64,000 nt of DNA. It comes from Argopecten irradians (Eukaryota; Mollusca; Bivalvia; Pectinida; Pectinidae). The DNA lies in contig NC_091142.1 of NCBI RefSeq assembly GCF_041381155.1, positions 40,535,604 through 40,599,603 on the forward strand. The letters run 5' to 3'. Of the stretch, positions 36,249-49,500 are shown piece after piece (the stretch's first letter is position 1; every line of letters begins with the position of its first letter). The notes beneath the pieces are model-generated. The model ran no database searches, had not been told where the DNA came from, and saw only the letters and a list, made by a program, of their open reading frames with translations. The translations under genes were made by a program, and so were the position numbers.

Positions 36249-39200
36249 TACAGAATATCTAGTTTCAACATTCTATACAATAGTTAATTGATTTGATCAT
36301 GTTCTGGTTCAGTTTGAATAATTACTCTTCACTTCTTCATGCATCACTTAAATGACAAATAGATGTTACTGTGTATTCTAATGTTAACTCTAACGTAGAA
36401 TACCTACAAAGTTTTGTTGTACTAGCAGTTGATTATATCCTGATTTCATAGTTTTACATAGAATCCATCTTCAGAATTTTGGATCAAGAACCGTTTATCC
36501 CTAAACATCCTGACGGGAATATACAATACAATTATCTATAATCTCAAATCATATCTTATTAATCTGTTCATGGTGCGGAAAAAGTGTCTGTATCCTTTCT
36601 AGTATGTAGTAGTGCCTCGATCGCGTTTATATACCATGATCGGAAGGAATCACGATTCAAAAGTGACATCAGGACACTTGCTCATCCAGAATGCGTGTTT
36701 CTGATATTACGAATTATTTTGTTTTGTTCGTACTTGCGTCCAATATATGAAATATTTTGTATAATTATGATTTTATTTATGTATTTTATTCATATATTGA
36801 TGTATATACATACATTACATAAAGCTTATTTCGGAATCGGAAAACAAGCTTAAAACTTATATAAATTCCTTATATAATTCTAATTGAAATTGTAACGTTA
36901 TTTCGTAGTTTCAGTACTTTAAAGATATTACTAAATATAAAGAATGAAAAATGACACATTTCTATCCAGTTACGCGTTTAAAACTAGTGTTTATCTCCGA
37001 GTTAATACAAATAAAAATCCTGTCATGGATGAGCATTATGAACACTTCCGAGTACTCCTAAAATGTGATACATAATCCAAAAAAGACATCGTTATAGAAA
37101 CGTTACCAGCTGTAGTAAATAAAAACCATAAAGTCATGAAATTAATTATCAAAACTAATTAACCTAATATTTACCAGGTGATGACGTCAACTGAATATGG
37201 TATTCCATGTCATTGCATTAACTCTACATTAATTGAATTAATTCCTTTTGATAAGATGAACATTTTGCCATTGTTCTGTCATGATCGGTAATTATTAATT
37301 CGTGATTATCTCCTCACGAGATAACTGTTGACTAGCATTACTGTGTGGTTTTTGTTAAGACCTACTCAGGAAGAACACACTAATACCGTATCCATCTGTA
37401 TGGTGTACAATAACTACTCTGTGTCGATAAAGAAATAACTAGATTATTAGCTGGAGCAGCTCCTCATTATATATAATTATTACAATGATGACTTCAATCT
37501 CAGAATGACAATTGATAGACAGGTCGTGTTCATGTTAACAAAATACCATTAAAAGGGTGATACTGTTTAATACAGACCGATAATGCAGAAAAGGAAAAGT
37601 ACAATGATGAATGAAATTCGCATCACTTCTATGACTATCCCAAAGTATACCTGAAACTGATGGTACATTCCATTCTCTATGAATTCTATACTCTGCCATA
37701 TCCCTTCCGTACTCAATGAAGTAAGATTTCCAGATTTTTGTTTATTTTTCTATAACATACTTTTAAAGTACGTTCAAGTCTTTTAAAAACAGTTCACATA
37801 TGTGGTGCAGAAATTTACAATTATTCCCCTGTTATATAATGACAAATCATAAAGCAATTAGATTTTTAAATAATTGGGTCATAATTTTTATCGCTTATTT
37901 TCCATACGACATTGTCTCACAACATATTTCACACTTAACAACCCAGGCTTTAACGCTCAATGCGTGAAGGTGTGACTAGATGGAAAGTGAGCATCGCCGA
38001 GAAATTCAAATAAATCAAATGAAATATCTCATAACAAAATTGATGGATAGTAGGTGCAAAATGCACAAGCTCATACTCTACTTCCAAGCGATTCTAATAA
38101 TGCTTCAATGTATAAATGCAATTAAGAAGTCAGTAATATGTCATAATATCTATATAATTAAGATGGTGTATAATGTTCTTTTTCTTTAATAACTTACATA
38201 TAATAAATATAGTTCATCAGATTTTTGTTTCAATTGAGTAGCGACATTTCTAAACGTGAACTATATTGGGGTTACACGTTTGGAAATGCGTTTTCAGTCT
38301 GAATGGGGAAAATCCAGAAAACAATCAATTCAAGTTATTTAAGAGAAATAAAACTATGTTTTTTTTATCCATAATTCAAATCAAAATGAATTTACCTCCA
38401 AGTGGAGCCCATTCGTCCTGTGAAATATCCAAGAGCAGACGACATATAAACCCCCTTCAGCCGAGTCGAGGTTACCCGGTCCTTTAAAATGTGACCATTT
38501 AATGTTACATAGCGTTAGCAGCTCTCTCGAATCCTGTTAAAGATCACTTCACCCGGATATTTTAGTCACGTCTCACTACAAAACATACACAGACGCATTA
38601 ATAATCGGATTTCTACATATTCGTATAAAATGTCCAACTCGCTAGATCGCCTATCCTTATGGCTTGCCATCAATGTCCAGCCTCTTAATTACAATAACCC
38701 TAATCCCCTTACAATGGGTCAGGGTCTTGGTTTTTAATATGTTATCCAATGTTTCCAATTAGTTATAAGAAGTCGAGCATGCATGCACATCAGCTCCCCG
38801 CATTTACACTATTGGGACTTACAAAGTTAATCAGATCGAAATGTTTACATTCAATCGCATTGTAGGATTCGACTCGAGTGGCCATTTTCCGTCTGAGTGG
38901 ATAGTAGTATTACATGTTTACACTCGTAAACACCTTAAATACATGGTGTAGATTTGTAAATAGATAAATCTCGACAACACCATTCTCACACAAAATTGGA
39001 AAATTAATTCCGTATGCTATGTCCACAACAGGATGATATTAAACCAATATTAGAATCGTCCTTGGAAATCAAATTACTTTCATTTTATTTACGAATAGAA
39101 AAATCTTCTTCGACTAGTGAACATTCTGGATAATAATAAAAGTTTCATAAAGAAAAGTTCTTTCAAATAACGCAAATACTTTATATTCAGTGAACACTCT

Positions 39201-40445
39201 TGATAATAAAAAAAAACATAAAAAAATCATTGCAAATAACGCAGCAAAAGCTTTATATTATATGGCGCAATTTTCACATTCTTACTTCAGTAAACAAGGA
39301 AACATGAATCCAGCATCTCAATACTTACTCTTGTATTTGTTTGTCGTTTTCACGACGCCTCTTCGTCCCACTTGGCGCCACACTAAAACATACAAAGAGT
39401 AGTCTATACCTGAGAACTGTCAGAATAAAGCACATTTTCTCACAATATGCTGTCAATAATTAGAGGGGTCGGTGACATGCTTTATCGGCAAAAGGCAATT
39501 CTAGTTGGATCTATCTATTGTCGGATAATATGAAAGTATTTATAATAGACAGATTAGTAATAACTGAGATTTCATTTAGTAAAGCTAGATTGCTGCTTCA
39601 CATTTCAAAACATAAATCAATATTAGATTTTTCTTTAGCGGCAATAAAGTTCAATGGTCCCGAAGTTTCAGACCAAAGTATCTCCAGTTACGTTACCGCA
39701 ATCATACTATTGGGAAAATTCTAGTGATAGGAAGCGATGGCCATAAGAATGGAGTACCATATGTATGGAGTAACAGACAACAACAAATATTTTTTTAACT
39801 TACTGCTCATTCTTCTTCTTCATATGACTTTTAGTGCCTTCTCTTCTTCCCAACCATTGTCAGAGGCATACGGCAATATTATCTACCAATATAACACAAT
39901 TCTACATTCTGAAAGTGATGTCCATTTTTATTTTACCTGTACTTCAACTTTGTTTATTTGAACTACAGATTTAAGCTAATACGGTAGCAGCCGTTTTTGT
40001 GTGTATTATACAAATCTCTGACACCAAACAATGTCTGATAGAGTAGCCCACCTTTGTATTGCACAAGATCACATATCTTTATGGCTATGTTTTTATGTTT
40101 GTTATGTCCATATTTCCTTCCTTTGCAGTTGAGATGCCGGTCGCTGCTATTGATAAGATGGTCGTGGAGAGACCACAACACACAAGTTGTCATTAATGGT
40201 TCAAAAATGTCCTTTAATAAGTAATTTCTGTGGTTAGTTGTTTATTGGCTCCTGACATTAGACTTCATTGGATGACTCCAATAACGGACGGTGGATCATC
40301 TTTTTTCAAACGTTTCTCCGCTTTCCAAATTTCCAGATGTGCGTCTAGTGAGTTGATTATATTCTCGTTTATGATTGGTTATACTACAGGTATGTGTCTT
40401 CTTTCTTCGATCTCTTATTATCCCCTATATGGTCCAAGAACACAT
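36249..40445. other. Gene-free AT-rich DNA
   Basis: Many frames of 60-90 codons, all with AT-driven composition and no splice-supported partners. A short stretch at 38400-38475 (aagtggagcccattcgtcct onward) is less AT-rich and may be a repeat remnant. No gene supported. Confidence 0.45.
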
Positions 40446-40449
40446 GGAT

Positions 40450-41400
40450 ATTAAGTATTGCCAGGCCTGCTAGCTCTAGCACTGTGTCTGGTGATCCACC
40501 CTCCCTCCATCTCTCTCCAGACTAGCATGAAGACACAAAGGTGCATGCTTACTTACAACCACAGTGTCCGGCTTCTTTTTCTATAAAGAATATGACCATT
40601 TGGCCCAATGACAAATAATTTACAAAAGTCAAACTGCAAAATGTCTGGCTGGGGAAAACCCATACACTTCTACGTGCATCCATGTCCCTCATCCCTGTTG
40701 ATGACATCCCTCCACTACTTGTATTTCTGTTCCTATTGCTCGTTGGCATCCTCTACAGGGTCTCCTTATTGCACGATTACCAATTATTACTACTGGCTTA
40801 GAGCTGCGCTGGCCAAAACACCGCATCTTCTATCAATGCTTCTAAAGTTCTATTCACATTTGGTTCCGGAAATTTGCCTCTTTGGATTAAGTCCACTTCT
40901 TTTGTTTTCTGTGTTATATGCTTGACGAAACCTCATTAGGAAACTGTCGTGTTGTCCTGTGTTTCTTCCATCTAACAGCACAACCTTGTTGCAATGTAAT
41001 GTAAGACCATGTGTCGGCTTAGATGGTTGTCATACTAATTACACACTCCGCGATGTGCCCGACTTCAGCAGTATACCAAGCCCGTCATCGTCCATCTTCC
41101 ATTTGTCGCCCCAGAATACTTGCTTCGGTCTTACTTGGTCACAGTGAATCCAGCTATCGTTCTGTCTCATCCTGACCTCTCACCTCACCACATTCTCATT
41201 CAATAAGATATTGGCTGCGTCCCAGCATAACACCGTCTTGGTGATGCCCTGGTGCCATTTATCAACCATCTAGACTCCTCTTCCTTATAAGCCTGCCTGG
41301 TGGCCCATTTCTTACTCTTTCGTGTGTCTGTCCTCACTCCTCTGACCTTGTCAAATGCTCTGTCCCTCTTCAGGATGACCGAGATCACGTTTTATGATCT
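40450..41400 (-). pseudogene. Decayed coding-like sequence, possibly from a transposon
   Basis: This kilobase is far less AT-rich than its flanks, and on the minus strand it gives protein-like runs in changing frames: HQGITKTVLCWDAANILL (about 41250-41200), RPKQVFWGDKWKMDDDGLGI (about 41130-41070), and PVVIIGNRAIRRPCRGCQRA (about 40795-40735). Stops and frame changes separate them. The Cys-x2-Cys word in the last piece could be part of a zinc-binding motif. The pattern fits an old, frame-shifted protein gene, most likely of a transposable element. I cannot name the family. Plus-strand frames here are shadows. Confidence 0.35.
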
Positions 41401-43594
41401 TAACCTCCTAACTACTCCTTTCCGAGTTTCAGTTTCGTTGCTAAGCTGTACAAGCTAAATATATTGCTGAAGCTCTCGGGTACGCTAAATAGCCATGACG
41501 TCTGATGATCATCCTCTTCATTCTCTACAGATATGATTGTTTCTTCCAAGACAAGTCACGGTTACAGAGATACAGAGAATACACTATGCCGATATTCCAA
41601 GGTCATATTCTTCTGCTACGCTATTCCAAGGTCATATTCTTCTGCTACGCTAACTCTACAACACTGTGGAAGTTTTAATCGTGATTCTTCTGTTCTTCTC
41701 TAGATGTCCTCATCTCGTACCTTCCCTGCCAGACTCCAGGACTTGGCTGGTTTAAATTTTACCCTGGTCAAAGTGACTCAACTCTTCCACAGAACCCACC
41801 TTCCTTCTACTGTCTTCTTTATCGTGATCATCATGTCGTCTGTAACAGCTCTAGTCATTGTCTGGTGATTTGGAATGGTTTCTGTTCGTCTTCTCTATGG
41901 CTTTACGATCATGTTCATGCTATAAAGTTAAAATACTATTGTCGATATCACTAAGTGACAATCCGCTTCCTGGTGACCTGGGTGACTATGTGATCTAGAC
42001 GTCCATATACCCAAGCTATGCCTCTTTTTTGTACTGAAATGTATATATACTTGACGGCTCACACTAATTAAGGATACCTTGTAAGGATACCAAACGTGGC
42101 ATTCCCATTTAACATTCATTAAAGATAAGCATGTGCATGTAGGTAGTTTGAACTCGCATGGCACCTTAGCATTTTTTTTCTTAGTTTGGTATGAAGTAGT
42201 ACCCCCTGTTCTATTTCAGCTATCTGTCACATTCTTATGTTTTCAAATCCATGAAAAACAACGAATTCTACATATGTTTCTACATATTGAAGATTTCATG
42301 ATCCACATTAAATCTTCATTAGGTCTATCATATTTTGGATGCTGCCATAATCCATTGGTACTTGTTCTTCTGTTGACTACATATACTTGTTATTACAGAC
42401 TAGGTCATTTGATAGATAAAATGTCCTAGGCAGAGAAGGTCAATGTTGCAATAGAAGTACAAAAGAAAAAATAAAATGAACACAAAGTAAAATAAAGTTA
42501 CTTTTAATCGAAACAAAACCTGCTCAGGTTCTGTTCTGTCACTTTCAATATCTACAATGAAATAATCTGTGCACCAAACCAGTCCTAATATTAAGTTAAT
42601 GCATGACTTTAAATTTCATAACTGATCTTTTACTCATTTACCCCTGAAGACACATTTAGACCCTTCTAAATCAAAGGCTGGACCAGTCCATCATGAAACT
42701 GAAGGGGTGAGTGAGTTAACCATAGGCATTAACTAAAATCTTGGAGCAAAACAAATATGCATGAGTCCATCTCTCTAAGAAGGAATTTTAGAGCAAATGT
42801 CCATATGTTAACATGATTTTAGCAATCCACATGTCATTCACGAATAAGATTTTTGGGGAAATGAAAATGGTTCCATTCATTCAGAACAGTATTTCTGAAA
42901 ATTCACCACATTCATCAACACACAAAATGACAACTCTGTGATGTCATTGAAATTCATCTTTACTGTATAGCTGTATGTAGATATATCACTGAATCCAAAT
43001 CCACTTTGAATGAAAATATTCAAAAACAATTCAAGTTCAAAAATGTTTTTTTGTGAATGGCAAAATCCAGCTTAATCACAAGAACCTTTTTTTTCTGCAA
43101 GCAATTGAGAAGGAATTTCACAGTAATCCATCCCAATGGTAAAATTACAGCTTATTAAGAATTTTCTTGTGTACAATTGTTTACAAAGGACATGCTTTGT
43201 ATCTGTTGGTTATTCCAGTTTCTTCATAATTCAAGGATTAACTAATTAAAACCATGGAGTTTTCAGTAGACGCTGTTTGCTTTCTCAAGTGAAATGGCCA
43301 ATAATGTGGGAAAAGGGAGGAAGTTCAAACTCTGAAATAAGAAATAGAAAAAAATATATGAATTTTCCTTATTGGATTTCTATAACATGCACTTTTATGA
43401 TATAATCGCATCCAACGTGACAATTTGAAATGAAATATCATGTATAAATTATGAAATTTTATATCACCTTTCACACTGCGTAATAAATTTCTATAGCATT
43501 CAATATAATCTAAAAGGATATATTCATTGACAGAAAAAATATTCTCAGTTATTAATATCTTCACAGGTCAATTTACAAACATACACAACATAAC
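41401..43594. other. Gene-free DNA and presumed DRG1 3' flank
   Basis: A 28-bp word (gctattccaaggtcatattc ttctgcta) is duplicated in tandem at 41593-41652. C/T-rich sequence at 41660-41900 probably continues the decayed region. The short MITE at 42628-42720 lies here. The DRG1 3' UTR should occupy the last few hundred bases, but I see no clear AATAAA on the minus strand close to the stop. Confidence 0.4.
42628..42720. mobile_element. Short MITE with inverted ends
   Basis: Left end ttttactcatttacccctga and right end gaaggggtgagtgagttaac are inverted matches of about 17 bases. The body matches the fragment at 28232-28312. From memory this repeat is very common in scallop sequences. Confidence 0.6.
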
Positions 43595-46500
43595 TTACTT
43601 TTTCACAATTTGGACGACATCTTCGTCACATAGAACATGATCCTTGCCCACTTTCTGTGGCTGATGTTTTACTGAGGATCCCCATACCAATGCACTGAAA
43701 AACAAAGCAATCAGTATTATAGAAAACAAATACCTCTGTATGATAAAGTAATACAGCTCGATATACATACTGTATATATCTTCAAGGTAAAATTAAATTC
43801 TGAGAACATCGAAACGCACAAAAATAAAATGGAAAAAATAATGAGTAGGATATTTTGTATAGCTTATCAGTTAGTGAAATTGAAAAATATGTGGATATTT
43901 CCTTCTCGTAAATTAGTAAATATTCTGTCTAACAAATATTGGACTTTCCAGTTCACTAAAATACATCAGGGCACTGGAAGGATGACAGAGCTACTTCCCT
44001 ACCAAACTGAGACTTTTCAGCAGGGGAGACAACTCATTAGTTGGTGATCCAACTTAACATTATTATACTAGGGGAAACAACTTACTATTTGAATTCTTTA
44101 AGTAAATTTCTGTGGAGTTTGTTTGCAAAATCTTCTATAGAGCTCTTTCCTTCTTTTAATACAACAGGTGCTGTGTAATCTGGTAACTGTCCTTTAGGTT
44201 TTGTATATCTGAGCAAAAAACAAAATCATCAAATCTTTTAACATGTATGTAGGCCACAATCTAGTAATGAACACATAATTATGTGTTCTTAATTTAAGTT
44301 TCTGTAAATCATAATACCAATAAAAGCGTTTAATATATAACTAATACAAATCTTCAATCAAATCCTCTGTAAAATGAAAAATAAAATTTTAATATGTCAT
44401 AATAATAATCAAAATTGGGTGTTACTGTAGCTACATGTAAACCATCACTTTTTGAAATGAACAGTAGAACAAAAGTTTTTTTTATAAAATCAATTATTCA
44501 TGTGGGTAGTAGTAGTGTAATTTTTAAAGTTGTTTTAAAACCCACCAATCAATATCAAGAATACTTACATTCTTACAAGGCCCAGATAGTTCCACATTTT
44601 TTCTAGGAGGTCATCAAAGTTCCACTTGTGATGTGCTGATATTGGTACGCAGTGAGGTATTTTGTAAATTATTTCTAACTCCTGGTTCAAAGAAAGTTCA
44701 GGAATGGAAAAGTAAATATTTATTAAACAACAGTTATAATTGTCAAAGTTTATTTATGAACCTAAAACAACAGGCTTCATTTTTATGAACTTTCCTTAAC
44801 TTTAAGGATTTCATTAATGTTAAATTCTCCATAGAAAAACACTACAAAAGTTAAGGGAAGTTCCTTTACTTGATTTGTATCCCTATTCTTCTGTAATGCA
44901 TTCCTTTTATACGGAGAATTTTAAGATTAATGTTAAGGAATGATGATAAAACTGGGCCAAGGTTTAGTAGTTTGAAAAATGAACTTATGTGTCAAAGACG
45001 TGACAAACACAAATCTCTACAGAAAAGAGATACAAGAACATTCTTAGAAATACCAAAATGTTGAAACAGTGATTAATTCCATTTCTTAATCAAATTGAAA
45101 AGTAATGAACAAATGGATAGGCTTACAAATTTGAGTAATAACCCTTCCATTATCTTTATAAGCAATAGTGATACTGTAACAAAAGTTTTATACTGATGTA
45201 CCATTAATGAATGATGCTTTAAAAAGGCCAATACCTAATCAACTTATTAATTAAAGATTAAATAAAAAGTTTATCGTTTTACCTCAATGGAGATCTGGTC
45301 TATTTTGTTGAGCAGGTATATACACGGAATGTAGACCCGGTTGCCCTCAATCACATCTATAAGTTCCTCAGATGTAGAATCAACACGGAGGACAATGTCA
45401 GCATTGTGGATCTTGTATTCATTCAGAATTGTCTTTACTAAGTCCAAGTCCAGTTCTGATTGTGTAACCTAAAACAAACATTTTAAATGAGATCGTTTAA
45501 CTTTAGGAGTGTCTTACTAAATAATCTACAGTATAACCTCTCTAACTCGAACCCGGATTCCTCGAATACCCCCTATTTGTCGAACTTGTCGTACGGTCCC
45601 AACCGTGTCCCTATATAATCTACATAAGAGGGCCTGTATCACTCACCTATTGTTTTTTGTTAGTAATTATCACAAGACTCTGACAATTAGAAAAATAAGC
45701 AAAATTGACTCCCAAAGTTTAATTTTGAATCACAACCATACAATGATGCTATTGATACCATACAAATATGCTATCCAATACATAGGTTCAGAGACAAAGT
45801 AATTTATATGAAAATAGTAGCCTTATTGACCTTTTTGACCTCGCATCTATTGCCGTCTAAGGCCCCGGGGGTCAGCCCTACAATTTCAAATCCCAACCCT
45901 ATAAGGATGCTACCATTGCATTATAAGTGCTCTTCCATTCTTAGTTGCAGAGAAGAAGTCGTTTATATGGAAATAGCCAAATTGACCCCTTTTGACCCCG
46001 CCCCTCAGGCCCCCCGGGGGGTCAGCCCTATCATTTGCACAATTTTGAATCCCCACCCTATAAGGATGCTACCATTGCATTATGGGTGCTATACCATGCT
46101 TAGTTTCAGAGAAGAAGTCGTTTATATGGAAATAGCCAAATTGGCCCCTTTTGACCCCGCCCCTCAGGCCCCCGGGGGGGTCAGCCCCATTATTTATACA
46201 ATTTTGAATCCCCACCCTATAACGATACTACAATTGCATTATGAGTGCTATCCCATGCTTGGTTTCAGAGAAGAAGTCGTTTATATGGAAATAGCCAAAT
46301 TGACCCCATTTGACCCCGCCCCTCAGGCCCCCGGGGGGTCAGCCCCATCATTTGTACAATTTTGAATCCCCACCCTATAAGGATGCTACCATTGCATTAT
46401 GGGTGCTATCCCATGCTTAGTTGCAGAGAAGAAGTTGTTTATATGGAAATAGCCAAATTGACCCCTTTTGGCCCCGCCCCTCAGGCCCCCGGGGGGTCAG

Positions 46501-49500
46501 CCCCATCATTTGTACAATTTTCAGTTAGTAGCCCATAAGGATGCTACCAGTCAAATTTTATTGAAATCCGACCAGCGGTTATGGAGAAGAAGTCGATTGT
46601 TGACGGACGCCGGACGCTGCGGTATCCCATAAGCTCACCTCGGTCCTTTGGACCAGGTGAGCTATATAATCTACATAACAAAACCCCGGATAGCTCGAAC
46701 AGCTATTCGTCGAATACCCCTTATTCCTCGAACAGAAATATGTCCCCGTTTCATCAAATACATAGTATTTACCCATGTATTCGCATAACAGGTGTTCGGC
46801 CCCTTAGATTTTTTACCTGTGTCACACCTGACTGCACCGACCGACATGGATAATTGCTCATGATCTTGTTTTTATACAGGTGGCTTATCAAGCCTTTAGA
46901 TAATTAAGGGATTAACGGTGTCATTATTACCTGCCTACACAATTTCAAGTCGTTGTTTGATGCTAACTTTATTTGAACATTTCAGAAAAGGCGTTAAATT
47001 ATTGATGTTTCTCTTGTAATAATATTTGCTGTAGATTCTAAATGCGAAAATACGGAAGTTGTTGATCCGTGTTAATAGAAAGTACGCATTGTGAAATGAC
47101 AATTATAAATTATATTTATATAACTTCATTTAAAAAAAAAAACCTTGTTGTTTTCATTCGACAGGCTTACACAAGTTATTTATGGAAAGATGTAAACGAT
47201 ATCAAATGATTTGCAAAGTACATTTTATTAGTGCATTCCGTATTCTTTTCCAGTATGTTGTAACTTTTAACACATGTTTTAACCTAACACTTTTTGAAAA
47301 TAGACATCGTTTCTTATGTTCATAATTATGCTGGTTAATAACTTTATTGTGAGTACGTATTTTGTAAATGTTTGAAATGATTTGTGATAATTAAATAATA
47401 GAAAATGTACTCCTTGTTGATCAATTGGGATTGTACATTAACCTAGATAACGATCACTTACTCTGCTGTGAATGAAATTTGATTTAGGGCTTTCTCGTAA
47501 GCATTTTCAAACGCTCAATCTATGTTATACATATTTTTTCAACTTGATATTGCTATCAATAAAACACGTGAATAAAGAAATCCAAAAGGCTGAAAGATAG
47601 GGTAATTAAAAATGTCATTGTCGTGCATTGTTTGTCATAGTTTAAGACCAGACATTTTGACTGTCGATCGTGACCATCCTCAGATGAGTCGAATACCCCG
47701 TATTCCTCGAACTATTGACTTTGTCCCCTGCTGTTCGAGTTATAGGGGTTTTACTGTATTTCATTTCTCATTATGAAGCCTGAAGCATAATGTTTAAGTC
47801 CAATGTCAGTTTATATTCTTAAATGACAAAAACATTGTCTTTTATAAAAGCTTAATAGCCAGTAATTCAGTACATAATCCTACCTAAAGTTTAAATAAAT
47901 TATATCAACATACAGACCCCACTATTTTACTAAACAGAAGAGAGGGGTTGTATTGGCTGAGTGGTTAAGATGTCATGACATTTTAAAATTAGCACTTTGA
48001 ATCAGAAGAGGGGTTGTGAGTTCAACATCCACATGAAGAGATCCAATACCTGCTCCAGCATGTCAAGTCAAAGTGGATCCCTTTCACATAACTAAACAAA
48101 CAGGGTACCAAGTGATATGATTAGTTAAACAAACATGATACCAGCTTACCAACGTCTGTAAGTTGATTCCTCCTTTCTCCTTCCTTTTGAACCCAATCTG
48201 TGGGGGCTCTTTGTTGAGTCGGATACCAAATCCTTCCAGCTCTTTTTCTATGAGCTTTTTGTGCTGTAGAGGCTTCAGCACATCAAGCACTATAAATATT
48301 AATCCTGCTGTTCTAGCAACTGGAAAATAAAAGTGATATATGTATGCGTTACAGTAGATTTGATTAAACTTTACATCTGTTGTAATTATGTGATGAGGGA
48401 CCTATTAGGCAACCACTTTACATCTGTTGTAATTATGTGATGAGGGACCTATTAGGCAACCACTTTACATCTGTTGTAATTATGTGATGAGGGACCTATT
48501 AGGCAACCACTTTACATCTGTTGTAATTATGTGATGAGGGACCTATTAGGCAACCACTTTACATCTGTTGTAATTATGTGATGAGGGACCTATTAGGCAA
48601 CCACTTTACATCTGTTGTAATTATGTGATGAGGGACCTATTAGGCAACCACTTTACATCTGTTGTAATTATGTGATGAGGGACCTATTAGGCAACCACTT
48701 TACATCTGTTGTAATTATGTGATGAGGGACCTATTAGGCAACCACTTTACATCTGTTGTAATTATGTGATGAGGGACCTATTAGGCAACCACTTTACATC
48801 TGTTGTAATTATGTGATGAGGGACCTATTAGGCAACCACTTTACATCTGTTGTAATTATGTGATGAGGGACCTATTAGGCAACCACTTTACATCTGTTGT
48901 AATTATGTGATGAGGGACCTATTAGGTAACCACTTTACATCTGTTGTAATTATGTGATGAGGGACCTATTAGACAACCACTTTACATCTGTTGTAATTAT
49001 GTGATGTGGGACCTATTAGACAACCACTTTACATCTGTTGTAATTATGTGATGAGGGACCTATTAGACAACCACTTTACATCTGTTGTAATTATGTGATG
49101 AGGGACCTATTAGGCAACCACTTTACATCTGTTGTACAGTCGAAATTGTTTTAAGAGACCTTCCAAAGGAGATTGAAAAATAGGTCACATATGACAGTTG
49201 GTCTCTTAATTGAATCACCCCTTTCGAAACAATTAAATACATGTATCAATGTATAATGTGGGACATGTCTTGACAGTTTTGTTGTACTAAAAACAGTCAC
49301 AATAATAGGAAATTATTAAATATATAATATATCACATAATTTAATACACCTTTTAATTATGTATTTAATTTTAGGCACTTTTGTTTTTCAATTATCTATT
49401 TATTTTTTATTTATCTTTCTGTTTTTATTCATGAATAAGATTAAAAATTTCTAAAACAAATATTTGTTTAGGCCTACCACTTATATATCATAATTAGCTA

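Larger units (their letters stand above)
45529..47756. mobile_element. pogo/Tigger-like DNA transposon remnant, non-autonomous
   Basis: Terminal inverted repeats of about 25 bp: left cagtataacctctctaactc gaac, right the complement of cagtaaaacccctataactc gaacag. Sub-terminal words (ctcgaataccccctatttgt, cgaataccccgtattcctcg) recur inside both ends. A TA dinucleotide flanks each end (45527-45528, 47757-47758), as for the Tc1/mariner/pogo superfamily. No transposase frame remains. The element sits in DRG1 intron 5 and is split by the insertion at 45628-46661. Confidence 0.7.

Noticed and set aside
40608..40925. 105-codon plus-strand frame
   Set aside because: It is opposite a decayed minus-strand coding-like region and shows no family features of its own.
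45808..46365. 185-codon Pro-rich frame
   Set aside because: It is the 159-bp tandem repeat read in frame, inside a nested transposon in DRG1 intron 5.
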